NCBI GenBank assembly: GCA_017533005.1
Contig: JAFXIQ010000053.1
Coordinates: 1 to 49,800, forward strand
DNA from: Clostridia bacterium
Lineage (GTDB): Bacteria > Bacillota > Clostridia > Christensenellales > DTU072
Direction of reading: 5' to 3'
DNA: 49,800 bases
Below the pieces are notes generated by a model. The model had not been told where the DNA came from, ran no database searches, and was given only the letters and a program-made list of their open reading frames with translations. Position numbers and translations under genes: made by a program. Of this stretch, positions 32,253 to 41,894 are shown in pieces; the stretch's first letter is position 1; the number at the start of each line of letters is the position of its first letter.

Positions 32253-34925
32253 ATGGGTCTATTAGACTTTCTTTTCAAAAACGAAACGGCTAGACAGCTG
32301 AAAAAACTAGGTGCTATAGCCGATAAGGTTGAAGCTTTAGCCGATAAATATTCTGCGATGAGCGATGATGAGCTTCGCGGAACAACCGACGTCTTGAGAG
32401 ATAGACTTAAGAACGGAGAAAAAGAAGATAACATTCTTCCCGATGCTTTTGCTGTTGTAAGAGAAGCTTCTACGAGAGTGCTAGGAATGCGCCACTATAG
32501 AGTGCAAATAATCGGTGGTATCGTGCTTCATCAAGGCAGAATTGCCGAGATGCAAACAGGTGAAGGTAAAACGCTAGTTGCAACGCTACCAGCATATCTC
32601 AACGCGCTATCTGGTAAAGGCGTTCACATCGTAACCGTCAACGATTACTTGGCAAAGCGTGACGCGGAGTGGATGGGTAAAATCTTTAAGTTTTTAGGAC
32701 TAACCGTAGGTTGTGTTTATCCTGATATGAAGCACGATGAGAAAAAAGCCGCGTATCTAGCAGATATAACTTATGCTACCAATAACGAAATCGGTTTCGA
32801 CTACCTACGTGATAATATGGCAGTCGAGCTTGATAGAAAATTGCAACGTGGTCACAACTTCGCTATCGTTGACGAAGTGGATAGCATTTTAATCGACGAA
32901 GCCAGAACTCCGTTAATTATTTCTGCTCCGGCAGGCGAATCGGGCGAAGCTTATGTAGTAGCAGACCGTTTCGTTAAGAGACTTGAAGAAGAAGATTATA
33001 TTCTTGACGAAAAAGAAAATCACGTCTATTTGTCGGAAGAAGGTATAGAAAAGGCAGAGAAATTCTATCGCATAGAAAACTTAGGCGATGCAGCTAACGC
33101 TGATATATCGGTTAAGATAAATTCGGCGCTTCGTGCTAATCTTCTAATGCACCGCGACAAGGATTACATCGTAGAAGATAACGAAATCGTTATAGTCGAT
33201 GAATTTACTGGTCGTAAAATGAGTGGCAGACGTTATTCGGAAGGATTGCATCAAGCGATAGAAGCCAAGGAAAAAGTTTCCGTTAAAAAAGAGAATAAAA
33301 CCATCGCAACTATTACTTTCCAAAACTATTTCCGTTTGTACAACAAGCTATCGGGTATGACGGGAACGGCGCTCACGGAAGAAGCTGAATTCCGTGGAAT
33401 TTATGAACTTGACGTTGTTCCGGTGCCTACCAACGTACCTTCGAGAAGAGACGACCAACCCGACAAGGTCTTTATGAATAAAGAAAGGAAGTTCGAGGGC
33501 GTTATTCAAGATATTATCGAGTGCCACGAAAAAGGACAACCCGTCCTAGTTGGTACGACCAACGTTGAAACTAGTGAATATTTGAGTCGTTTGCTTGTTA
33601 AAAAGAGCATACCCCACAACGTTTTGAATGCTAAAAATCATTTGCAAGAAGCCGAAATCATCGCGCAAGCAGGTTGCAAAGGCGCCGTTACTATCGCCAC
33701 CAACATGGCAGGTCGTGGAACGGACATTTTGCTAGGTGGCAACCCCGAGTTTTTGGCAAAACGCGCAATGAAAGCCAAGGGCTATACCGACGAGTTAATC
33801 AGCGTAGCTACGGCATTTAATAACGTCACATTAGAAGAAGAAATCGAAGCGCGTGAAACTTTTGCAAAACTTCTTGCCGAGTATAAAGTCAAGACCGACG
33901 CGGAAAAAGAAGAAGTAAAAGAAAGTGGCGGTTTACGCGTAATCGGAACGGAAAGACACGAATCACGCCGTATCGACAATCAGTTGCGAGGCCGTAGTGG
34001 TCGTCAAGGCGACCAAGGTAGCTCGTGCTTCTACTTGTCTTTTGAAGACGACCTATTAAGACTTTTCGGTGGGGATAGAATGCAAGCCATCGTTTCTAGC
34101 ATGTCAGGTGGAGACGACAGCGTAGAAATTCAACTACCTATGCTCTCAAGAGTGATAGAAAACGCACAAAAACGTTGTGAAGAGAACAACTATCAACGCC
34201 GTAAATACGTTCTTAACTACGACGACGTTATGAACAAGCAACGCCAATTAATTTACGAACAAAGAAACGCAGTTCTAGAAGGCAAGGATGTCCACGAACA
34301 AATTTTGAAGTACATCGAACCCCTTGCATTCGAAATCGTTAATTCTTTCATAGACTTTGATGAACAAGACGAAACTAGCGTAGACTACAACGGCTTCAAT
34401 GCTGCTCTTGAGTTGAAACTTCTTGATAAGGGCACTAATCTTATCACAGAAGAGCTCGTTTCACATATGAATATCGGTATGATAGAAGATGCCGTTTATG
34501 AAAAAGCCGTTGAACAATACGAAGCCAAGATAGCTCGTGCAGAGAGCGAATCAATCGACTTCGGCAGAACGGAGAGAAACGTGCTATTAAACCAAGTCGA
34601 CAAGCATTGGATGAATCACTTGTCGAATATGGACGCACTCAAAAAAGGAATCGGGCTCCGTGGATACGGTCAAAAAGACCCCGTTATGGAGTACAGAAGA
34701 GAAGGCTTTGAAATGTTTGATGAAATGATAGAAGACATTCAAAACCTAACAGCTGTAATTCTTTTGAAAATCGATATTGAAGCTGTAATCGAGAGAAAGA
34801 ACGCGTTTATTGCTATGCAACAAAGAAAAATCACTGTTGTTAACAATAACAAAGCCCCCGGAAGAAACGACCCGTGTCCTTGTGGTTCAGGAAGAAAATA
34901 CAAGAACTGTTGTGGTAAAAACTAA
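32253..34925 (+). CDS. secA: Preprotein translocase ATPase SecA
   Basis: 890 aa, normal for the family; the ATPase motor that pushes preproteins through SecYEG. MQTGEGKT at about 100-107 is Walker A, with VDEVDSILIDEARTPLI, TGRKMSGRRYSEGLHQAIEAKE and TNMAGRGTDILLGG following. The C-terminus carries the SEC-C zinc motif CPCGSGRKYKNCC for SecB/ribosome contact. GAGGTGA precedes the ATG. The stop TAATG overlaps the prfB start by one base, the classic secA-prfB order of Bacillota. It heads a same-strand run reaching to mfd. Confidence 0.97.
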   Translation: MGLLDFLFKNETARQLKKLGAIADKVEALADKYSAMSDDELRGTTDVLRDRLKNGEKEDNILPDAFAVVREASTRVLGMRHYRVQIIGGIVLHQGRIAEMQTGEGKTLVATLPAYLNALSGKGVHIVTVNDYLAKRDAEWMGKIFKFLGLTVGCVYPDMKHDEKKAAYLADITYATNNEIGFDYLRDNMAVELDRKLQRGHNFAIVDEVDSILIDEARTPLIISAPAGESGEAYVVADRFVKRLEEEDYILDEKENHVYLSEEGIEKAEKFYRIENLGDAANADISVKINSALRANLLMHRDKDYIVEDNEIVIVDEFTGRKMSGRRYSEGLHQAIEAKEKVSVKKENKTIATITFQNYFRLYNKLSGMTGTALTEEAEFRGIYELDVVPVPTNVPSRRDDQPDKVFMNKERKFEGVIQDIIECHEKGQPVLVGTTNVETSEYLSRLLVKKSIPHNVLNAKNHLQEAEIIAQAGCKGAVTIATNMAGRGTDILLGGNPEFLAKRAMKAKGYTDELISVATAFNNVTLEEEIEARETFAKLLAEYKVKTDAEKEEVKESGGLRVIGTERHESRRIDNQLRGRSGRQGDQGSSCFYLSFEDDLLRLFGGDRMQAIVSSMSGGDDSVEIQLPMLSRVIENAQKRCEENNYQRRKYVLNYDDVMNKQRQLIYEQRNAVLEGKDVHEQILKYIEPLAFEIVNSFIDFDEQDETSVDYNGFNAALELKLLDKGTNLITEELVSHMNIGMIEDAVYEKAVEQYEAKIARAESESIDFGRTERNVLLNQVDKHWMNHLSNMDALKKGIGLRGYGQKDPVMEYRREGFEMFDEMIEDIQNLTAVILLKIDIEAVIERKNAFIAMQQRKITVVNNNKAPGRNDPCPCGSGRKYKNCCGKN

Positions 34926-36025
34926 TGTTTGATTTCTATGGTGAAAAGCAAAAGCTTAACGAGCTCGCGACGTCGGTAAAAGCGTCTACCGAAGCAATCG
35001 GCGTAGACAAGCTTGCGACGGAGCTCGCGGAGCTTAAAGAAAAGCAGAATGAAGAAGGTTTTTGGAACGACCTTCAAACGGCGCGCACCGTCAACGTGCG
35101 CATTTCTGCGATAGAAAAAAAGCTTGCCACAACGAGTGAGCTTAACGCGCGCGTAGATAGCATAACCGAGCTTATGCTACTTGCAGAAGAAATGCAAGAC
35201 GAAGATACGAGATTAGAAATCATAGACGAGTTAAACAAACTAGAAAAGGACAGCGAAGCGCTATTTTTAGAAACGCTTTTGAACGGGAAATACGATGGAA
35301 ACAATGCCATTTTAACCTTGCACGCAGGGGCTGGTGGTACGGAAGCTCAAGACTGGGCGGAAATGCTTTATCGTATGTACAGAAGATATGCCGAGCGCGA
35401 GGGCTATAACGTAACGGTTATAGATTTGCAAGACGGCGATGAAGCCGGTATCAAGAGCGTAACGTTTATGATAAGTGGAGAGAACGCTTATGGCTTTTTG
35501 AAGGCGGAAAAAGGCGTTCATAGACTAGTTAGAATCAGTCCTTTCGATGCGAACAAGAGAAGACACACGTCTTTTGCTTCGTTAGAAGTTATGCCGGAAA
35601 TCATAGACGACGGAGAGATAAAAATCGCGCCCGAAGAGCTTAAAATCGACACTTGTCGCAGTTCGGGAGCAGGTGGACAACACGTTAACAAGACGGAATC
35701 TGCAGTTAGAATAACGCATATTCCAACGGGCATTGTAACGTGGTGTCAGAGCGAAAGAAGCCAAATCCAAAACAGGGAAACAGCTATGAAAATGCTTATT
35801 TCCAAGCTAACCGAGCTAAAAGAGCGCGAGCAAATGGAAGAAGCGCAGAGCATAAAAGGCGAAATCAAAAAAATCGAATGGGGCTCACAAATACGTTCGT
35901 ACGTATTTTGCCCGTACACACTAGTAAAAGACCATCGCACAGGGTACGAAAACACCAACGTAACAGCCGTCATGGATGGCGACATCGGCGGATTTATATA
36001 CGACTATTTAATAAAATCGAACTAA
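34925..36025 (+). CDS. prfB: Peptide chain release factor 2
   Basis: 366 aa; ends translation at UGA and UAA. The codon-recognition tripeptide SPF is at 205-207 and the peptidyl-transferase GGQ at 250-252. The usual programmed +1 frameshift (in-frame UGA near codon 25) is missing: the frame runs unbroken from the ATG through EEGFWND. Autoregulation by frameshifting is therefore absent here. It overlaps the secA stop by one base, so translation is coupled to secA. Confidence 0.97.
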   Translation: MFDFYGEKQKLNELATSVKASTEAIGVDKLATELAELKEKQNEEGFWNDLQTARTVNVRISAIEKKLATTSELNARVDSITELMLLAEEMQDEDTRLEIIDELNKLEKDSEALFLETLLNGKYDGNNAILTLHAGAGGTEAQDWAEMLYRMYRRYAEREGYNVTVIDLQDGDEAGIKSVTFMISGENAYGFLKAEKGVHRLVRISPFDANKRRHTSFASLEVMPEIIDDGEIKIAPEELKIDTCRSSGAGGQHVNKTESAVRITHIPTGIVTWCQSERSQIQNRETAMKMLISKLTELKEREQMEEAQSIKGEIKKIEWGSQIRSYVFCPYTLVKDHRTGYENTNVTAVMDGDIGGFIYDYLIKSN

Positions 36026-36040
36026 CAAACGGAGGAATAT

Positions 36041-37324
36041 ATGTTAGACCTTAATCTTATTAGGCAAAACCCACAATTTGTAGCAGAAGCCCTTTTGAAA
36101 AAAGGACACGTAGTAGACTTCACGGAGCTACTTTCTTGGGACCAAGCAAAACGCGCTAAACTCCAAGAAATAGAAGCCTTGAAAGCCAAGAGAAACAAAG
36201 TTTCTGCAGAAATACCCAAGCTTAAAAAAGCCGGTCAACCCGTTGACGGTATCTTCCAAGAAATGCGCGCGCTAGGCGATGAAATTACAGCTGGCGACAA
36301 GCTTATTGCAGAACTTGACGGAAAAATCTTTGACTTTATCACGCGTCTACCCAATATGCCCGACCCCGACCTACTAGCAGGCGAAAAGGAAAACAATGCA
36401 GTAGTTAAGGTGTTTGGTGAACCCATACAGTTCGACTTCAAAATGAAGAATCACGTAGACCTATGCGTAGAGAACGGACTTATCGATTACGAAAGAGGCG
36501 TTAAACTCTCAGGTAACGGATTCTGGATTTATCGCAATCTTGGCGCAAGACTAGAATGGGCGCTCTTGAACTTCTTTATTGATGAACATCTAGCTGACGG
36601 CTACGAATTTATTTTACCCCCACACCAACTCGGTTACAACTGTGGTTTTGGTGCTGGACAATTCCCCAAGTTCGCTGATGAAGTATATTGGCTAGAAGGC
36701 GAAGCTGATAGAAAAGATAATCGTTTCATGCTCCCCACGGCAGAAACAGCTCTAGTTAATATGTTCTCCGGAGAAATCCTTGACGAAAGCGCACTTCCTA
36801 TGAAGTTCTTCGCATACACACCTTGTTATCGTAAGGAAGCAGGTAGCTATCGTTCAGAAGAGCGCGGTATGATTAGAGGCCACCAATTCAACAAAGTTGA
36901 AATGGTTCAATACGCACACCCTGCTCACAGCGCGAAGGCATTCGACGAGCTAGTAGAAAAAGCTTGCCGTCTAGTAGAAAAGCTAGGACTTCACTATCGT
37001 TTATCTAAACTTGCTGCAGGCGACTGCTCGGCATCTATGGCAAGAACGTACGACATAGAAGTATGGATTCCAAGTATGGGAATTTATAAGGAAGTCAGCT
37101 CTGTTTCTAACGCTAACGACTATCAAGCAAGAAGAAACAACACACGTTTCCGTGATACTTCTACGGGTAAAACAGCTTTCGTTCACACTTTGAACGGTTC
37201 AGGTCTTGCTACAAGCAGAGTTATTCCCGCTATCGTTGAACAATACCAAAACGCCGACGGTTCTATCACCGTTCCCGAAGTATTGAGAAAATACCTAGGT
37301 GGTCTAGAAGTTATTAAGAAATAA
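36041..37324 (+). CDS. serS: Seryl-tRNA synthetase
   Basis: 427 aa. The N-terminal coiled-coil arm (about 30-100) reads the long variable arm of tRNA-Ser, and the class II core holds LPTAETALVNMFSG, the motif 2 region RKEAGSYRSEERGMIRGHQF and motif 3 LNGSGLATSRVIPAIVE. Cytosolic; makes Ser-tRNA. GGAGGAA precedes the ATG 15 bases after prfB. A tRNA-Ser gene is in the same window. Confidence 0.97.
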   Translation: MLDLNLIRQNPQFVAEALLKKGHVVDFTELLSWDQAKRAKLQEIEALKAKRNKVSAEIPKLKKAGQPVDGIFQEMRALGDEITAGDKLIAELDGKIFDFITRLPNMPDPDLLAGEKENNAVVKVFGEPIQFDFKMKNHVDLCVENGLIDYERGVKLSGNGFWIYRNLGARLEWALLNFFIDEHLADGYEFILPPHQLGYNCGFGAGQFPKFADEVYWLEGEADRKDNRFMLPTAETALVNMFSGEILDESALPMKFFAYTPCYRKEAGSYRSEERGMIRGHQFNKVEMVQYAHPAHSAKAFDELVEKACRLVEKLGLHYRLSKLAAGDCSASMARTYDIEVWIPSMGIYKEVSSVSNANDYQARRNNTRFRDTSTGKTAFVHTLNGSGLATSRVIPAIVEQYQNADGSITVPEVLRKYLGGLEVIKK

Positions 37325-37326
37325 TT

Positions 37327-37926
37327 ATGAGTAGAGCAAGGGGTTGTATGACGGGTATTGCGCTAGGCTCCGTATTTCGCGCAATATTCTACTTAATAGG
37401 CGTAGTCGTAAAAGTGCTCGCGTCAGTTCTAGTATTCACAGGCTTGTGGGTACCGGCCGTGTACGCACTTTTAGGTGGAATACTATACCTAATTTATCAT
37501 TTCGACCCCTTGAATAATCAAGGTCTATATGAATATTTATATCTCACGGGCGCAATAATAACGGTTGTTATTGCGCTTATAATATTCATAAGGAACCTAA
37601 TTGTTAAGCCCATCAAAAAAGCCGTAACTGGAGACGACGGCACCGAGCCTTGGAAGAAAAAGAAAGAGAAGAAGAATAAAGAAAAATCCGAGGAAAGAGG
37701 AGAATGGGTTCCCAAAAAACGTCTATTTAGTAGACAAAAAGAAGAAAAGCCCGAAGAAAAAGCAATTTTTGAAGAGCCTGTTTTCGAGAAGAAAGAAGAG
37801 CCTAATATATACCTATCGGCAGTCGAAGAGAATACGCTTATTCACGAGTATAGCGATAGGTTTGAAGTCTACAAGCTTGTTAACGGCAGGGCGATAAGAG
37901 ATAAGGTGGAGTATAAGAATGGCTGA
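37327..37926 (+). CDS. Membrane protein with a charged cytosolic tail, unknown function
   Basis: 199 aa. Three hydrophobic segments (about residues 14-36, 38-58 and 72-92). A Lys/Glu-rich tail with WKKKKEKKNKEKSEERGEW and a repeated 'EKPEEKAIFEEPVFEKKEE' composition follows. It begins two bases after the serS stop and its end overlaps the next gene by 8 bases, so it is translated as part of the operon. I do not recognise the family. The start ATG has no clear ribosome site and depends on coupling. Confidence 0.7.
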   Translation: MSRARGCMTGIALGSVFRAIFYLIGVVVKVLASVLVFTGLWVPAVYALLGGILYLIYHFDPLNNQGLYEYLYLTGAIITVVIALIIFIRNLIVKPIKKAVTGDDGTEPWKKKKEKKNKEKSEERGEWVPKKRLFSRQKEEKPEEKAIFEEPVFEKKEEPNIYLSAVEENTLIHEYSDRFEVYKLVNGRAIRDKVEYKNG

Positions 37927-38806
37927 TACGACGATGAGCGCAAAGGAAAGGCGCATGCAAAGACTTAAGTCGCGAGTATGGGAGCTTGATGCGTTGAGAG
38001 GGCTTGCTATACTTCTAGTCGTATGGGACCATACCATGTTCGATATGGGCAGTGCCTTTTATTACCAATGGGTAATGAGTGGCAGTGATTTTCTTTTTGG
38101 CTTGGCTGAATTTGCTAGCGATTATTTGCACAGCGAATTGAGAGTGTACGGTTGGCCGGTATTCGTGTTCATTTTCTTTTTAGTGTCGGGAATGTGCACG
38201 AGTTTCAGCAAAAACAACTTGATTCGTGGGTTTAAGCTCGCCGTAGTTGCAGTTGCGATTTCCGTGGTTACCTATTACGGACAAGAGTCGTTCGGTTTAG
38301 GCGAAATATTTATACTTTTCGGCGTATTGCATTGTATGTCGGTTTGTATACTTTTTTATGCGATTATAGAGCTTATTCTCCGTTTAGTATTTGGAAAATT
38401 CAAGGGCTATAATTATATACGCGGTGGAGTAATGCTCGCGCTCGCAGTAGCGTTTCTTGCAATAAGCTACACCAATAACGTAACGCTTGTAGAAGTCGCT
38501 AGAAATCACTCCGGCGTTACTGCAACGTCAGATTGGACGGGACTATTTTTCTTTGTAAGAGGAGAATGGTGGACTGCTGACTATTTCCCGCTATTTCCGT
38601 TTAGTGGATTCTTTATGCTAGGCGCGGGACTATCTGCATTTTTATATCCCAAGAAGAAATCGCTACTTCCTAAACTAGACGGCAAGTGGAATACGTTTTT
38701 AACTTACCCAGGCAGACATTCTTTGTTTATTTATGTGGTCGGACAAGTGGTTGTGATTGCGCTTTGCGGGTTATTAACCTACATTTACACGGGAACGTTC
38801 TATTGA
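37919..38806 (+). CDS. DUF1624 / heparan-alpha-glucosaminide N-acetyltransferase-like membrane protein
   Basis: 295 aa. The N-terminal motif ELDALRGLAILLVVWDHTMFD is the signature of the DUF1624/acyltransferase-3-like group. About seven to eight membrane helices follow, including GMCTSFSKNNLIRGFKLA and FPLFPFSGFFMLGAG, ending in PGRHSLFIYVVGQVV. Relatives transfer acyl groups to sugars across the membrane; the acceptor here is unknown. It overlaps both neighbours closely, within the secA-to-mfd run. Confidence 0.82.
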   Translation: MADTTMSAKERRMQRLKSRVWELDALRGLAILLVVWDHTMFDMGSAFYYQWVMSGSDFLFGLAEFASDYLHSELRVYGWPVFVFIFFLVSGMCTSFSKNNLIRGFKLAVVAVAISVVTYYGQESFGLGEIFILFGVLHCMSVCILFYAIIELILRLVFGKFKGYNYIRGGVMLALAVAFLAISYTNNVTLVEVARNHSGVTATSDWTGLFFFVRGEWWTADYFPLFPFSGFFMLGAGLSAFLYPKKKSLLPKLDGKWNTFLTYPGRHSLFIYVVGQVVVIALCGLLTYIYTGTFY

Positions 38807-38807
38807 T

Positions 38808-39677
38808 ATGCTTTGTAATCTCTGCCCTAACGAATGTAATGTGGATAGAAGCGTAGCTCTCGGTGCTTGTCTTGCTCCGAACGTTATGTTGATTAACCGA
38901 ATTGCGCCACACTACTACGAAGAGCCCCCGATTAGTGGTACGAAAGGTAGTGGCACGATATTCTTTAGTGGTTGCACTATGCGTTGCGACTTTTGTCAAA
39001 ATAAAGCGATAAGTCGCGTACCGCGTGGCGTTGCATATACTTCGGACGACCTACAAAAAGAGATTAAAAAGCTCGAGAAGCTCGGTGTTCATAATATTAA
39101 CTTCGTAACGCCCACGCACTATTCGCATAAGATTAAAGAAACTCTCGATTTATATAGACCGAATATCCCCATCGTATACAACACTTCGGGGTATGAGAAG
39201 CGCGAAGTTATAGAAGAAATGCACGACTACGTAGATATATATCTTCCCGACTTCAAGTATATGGATAGGGAGCTCGCGAAAAGACTCTCGCATAGAGAAG
39301 ACTATCCCGAGAAAGCGCTTAAAGCGATAGAGAGTATGTTGAGTGCAAAACCCAACGAGTACGATGAGAATGGCATTATGCGCTCGGGTGTTATAATAAG
39401 GCACTTGGTGTTGCCGTACCACGTAGACAATTCGATTAAAGTGCTTGATACCATATATAAAGAATTCGGCACGGAAGTAACGCTTAGTCTTATGAGTCAG
39501 TTTACGCCGATGAGTGATTGTAAAGAACTGAATAGGGCATTACTACCGATAGAATACAAAATGGTGGTTAAGCACGCAGAAAACCTAGGCTTTAGCGACG
39601 TTTTTATACAAGAAGAGTCTAGCGCTAGTAGTGAGTTTATTCCCGAGTGGAATTTCGATATAGAGAGTGCAGACTAG
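38808..39677 (+). CDS. PflX-like radical SAM protein (COG1313 type)
   Basis: 289 aa. The radical-SAM cluster motif is C56-TMR-C60-DF-C63. The N-terminal half-site CNLCPNECNVDR plus a later Cys (about 21) is the mark of the PflX branch, distinct from the true pyruvate formate-lyase activase PflA. Members are called putative PFL-activating enzymes but the target is not known; no glycyl-radical enzyme gene is adjacent. It starts 2 bases after the DUF1624 stop. Confidence 0.85.
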   Translation: MLCNLCPNECNVDRSVALGACLAPNVMLINRIAPHYYEEPPISGTKGSGTIFFSGCTMRCDFCQNKAISRVPRGVAYTSDDLQKEIKKLEKLGVHNINFVTPTHYSHKIKETLDLYRPNIPIVYNTSGYEKREVIEEMHDYVDIYLPDFKYMDRELAKRLSHREDYPEKALKAIESMLSAKPNEYDENGIMRSGVIIRHLVLPYHVDNSIKVLDTIYKEFGTEVTLSLMSQFTPMSDCKELNRALLPIEYKMVVKHAENLGFSDVFIQEESSASSEFIPEWNFDIESAD

Positions 39678-39714
39678 TCGTTTAAATTAAGATAGCAACT
39701 ACAAGGAGGAAGCT

Positions 39715-41883
39715 ATGTTTGATAAACATTTGATACCAGAGTTTCGCCCATTAGCGAACGAAAAACAAGTTCATATAGACGGCAAATATAGATTTACCGT
39801 TATAGCTCCCGAGCTACTTCGTGTAGAAGTAGATAAGAAAGGGGAGTTTTCGGACTATGCTACGCAACAAGTATGGTTTAGAGATTTGGGCGAATGTAAA
39901 TATGGAGTCCAAACTACGGCTAAAACGATAGAAATCATTACTGAAAAAGCGACTTATGTTTTCGACAAGAGAAAGGAGCGCGTAACGCAAGTTTTGCTTG
40001 ACGGAGAGTATCTTCCTTGCGACAATAGCGACAACCTTATGGGCACGGCAAGAACGCTTGATATGACAGCAGGCCATGTAAAAATGGATAAGGGAGTTAT
40101 AGGTAAAAAAGGCGTTGCCGTTATGGATGATAACAGCCTTTATATTCTAGACAACGGCGAAATAGCTCCACGTAATAAAGGTAAGGATAGCTATATTTTT
40201 GCAAGCAAGGACTACAGAAGAACGCTTAAACTTTTCTATGATATCACTGGTAAACAAGCGCTTGTTCCGAGATACGCATTAGGAAATTGGTGGTCGCGTT
40301 ATCACGCATACACGCAACAAGGATACCTAGACTTAATGGATAGATTTATCGAAGAAGATATACCTTTTACCATTGCAACCATCGATATGGATTGGCACTG
40401 GGTAAAGGTTAATAAACGATTCGGATACAAATCTTTCAAAGAAGGAAGCAAAAAGACCGGCAAATACCTATCTTGGCCGGGTTGGACGGGATATTCTTGG
40501 AATACCGAGCTATTCCCCGACTACAAGGCGTTTTTGAATGAACTCAAAGATAAAAACTTAAAAATAACTATGAACCTACACCCCGCTAGTGGTGTTAGAT
40601 GGTTCGAAAATCAATACGAAGAAATGGCAGAGGCTCTCGGCCATGATACTTCTAAGAAGAAAACCATAAATTTCGATATAACCAACACCGATTTTATGAA
40701 CGCGTACTTTAAGTATCTTCACAAACCTTACGAAGAAGACGGCGTAGCTTTTTGGTGGATAGACTGGCAACAAGGCAAGCAAAGTGGCTTAAAAGGTTAC
40801 GACCCACTATGGGCGTGTAACCACTTCCACTATCTAGACAATGCGAAAGGTGGCAATAGACCGTTGATTTTATCTAGATACGCAGGACTTGGCTCGCATA
40901 GATATCCGTTAGGATTCTCGGGAGATACGTTGGTAGTTTGGCCGTCGCTTAAGTTCCAACCATACTTCACGGCAAATGCAGCTAACTGTGGTTATACAAC
41001 GTGGTCGCACGATATAGGGGGACACCAACTAGGTAGTCCCGAAAATGACGAGCTATATTTGAGATGGATACAGTTTGGTGTCTATAGCCCGATTATGCGC
41101 TTGCACAGCTCTTCCATAAATCTATCTAAAGAACCGTGGAATCACAAATCGGTAGAAAAACAAACCAAGGAACAATTACGCTTTAGACATAGACTTATTC
41201 CTTATATCTACACGGCATATTACTTGAATTACCGTGACGGAAGAGCTATTTGCGAGCCTATGTATTACGCGCACCCCGACAAAGAAGAAGCCTTCAACGT
41301 TCCTAACGAATACCACTTTGGTAGCGAGCTAATCGTAGCTCCGATAACATCGCCAATGGATAAGGACGGCAAAGCGAAAGTAGAAGTTTGGCTACCCGAA
41401 GGCGAATATACAGATATCTATACTGGAGAAAAGTTACAAGGTGGCAAACATATCGTAACGAGAGATATTAACTCCATTCCCGTCTTTGCAAAGAGTGGTG
41501 CAATAATACCTATGTCGAACGTTTATACAGGTAACGACAGCTCTAATCCCACGGGCTTTGAAATTCTCGCATTCGTAGGACAAGGCGAATATACCTTGTA
41601 CGAAGACGATGGAATCAGTATGAAATATCAAGATGGCGATATCGCAACTACCACTTTCAAAATGAACGTATTGGAAGACGGATATAGCTTTGTAAAGGAA
41701 AGCGTTCAAGGTAACGTTGCGCTTATTCCCGAACTTCGTTCATATAAGGTATTTTTCGACGTTGACGTAAAAGAAGCAAAAGCTTTTATAAACGGCGAAG
41801 AGTATGCTTGCGATAAGGACGGCAACGCAGTAACAGTAACAAATATTAAGCCTAGCGATAGACTTGAAATAATCATAAAGTAA
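39715..41883 (+). CDS. Glycoside hydrolase family 31 (alpha-glucosidase-type)
   Basis: 722 aa. No signal peptide, so cytosolic. The GH31 catalytic nucleophile is Asp350 in FWWIDWQQG and the acid/base Asp404 in GFSGDT. The family motifs SRYAGLGSHRYPLGFSGD and TTWSHDIGGH are intact, followed by a beta-sandwich C-terminal part. The enzyme would cleave alpha-linked glucosides or xylosides taken up as oligosaccharides; the linkage is not deducible. AAGGAGGAAG precedes the ATG. It sits just ahead of mfd, 11 bases apart. Confidence 0.9.
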   Translation: MFDKHLIPEFRPLANEKQVHIDGKYRFTVIAPELLRVEVDKKGEFSDYATQQVWFRDLGECKYGVQTTAKTIEIITEKATYVFDKRKERVTQVLLDGEYLPCDNSDNLMGTARTLDMTAGHVKMDKGVIGKKGVAVMDDNSLYILDNGEIAPRNKGKDSYIFASKDYRRTLKLFYDITGKQALVPRYALGNWWSRYHAYTQQGYLDLMDRFIEEDIPFTIATIDMDWHWVKVNKRFGYKSFKEGSKKTGKYLSWPGWTGYSWNTELFPDYKAFLNELKDKNLKITMNLHPASGVRWFENQYEEMAEALGHDTSKKKTINFDITNTDFMNAYFKYLHKPYEEDGVAFWWIDWQQGKQSGLKGYDPLWACNHFHYLDNAKGGNRPLILSRYAGLGSHRYPLGFSGDTLVVWPSLKFQPYFTANAANCGYTTWSHDIGGHQLGSPENDELYLRWIQFGVYSPIMRLHSSSINLSKEPWNHKSVEKQTKEQLRFRHRLIPYIYTAYYLNYRDGRAICEPMYYAHPDKEEAFNVPNEYHFGSELIVAPITSPMDKDGKAKVEVWLPEGEYTDIYTGEKLQGGKHIVTRDINSIPVFAKSGAIIPMSNVYTGNDSSNPTGFEILAFVGQGEYTLYEDDGISMKYQDGDIATTTFKMNVLEDGYSFVKESVQGNVALIPELRSYKVFFDVDVKEAKAFINGEEYACDKDGNAVTVTNIKPSDRLEIIIK

Positions 41884-41894
41884 GAGAAAACTGA

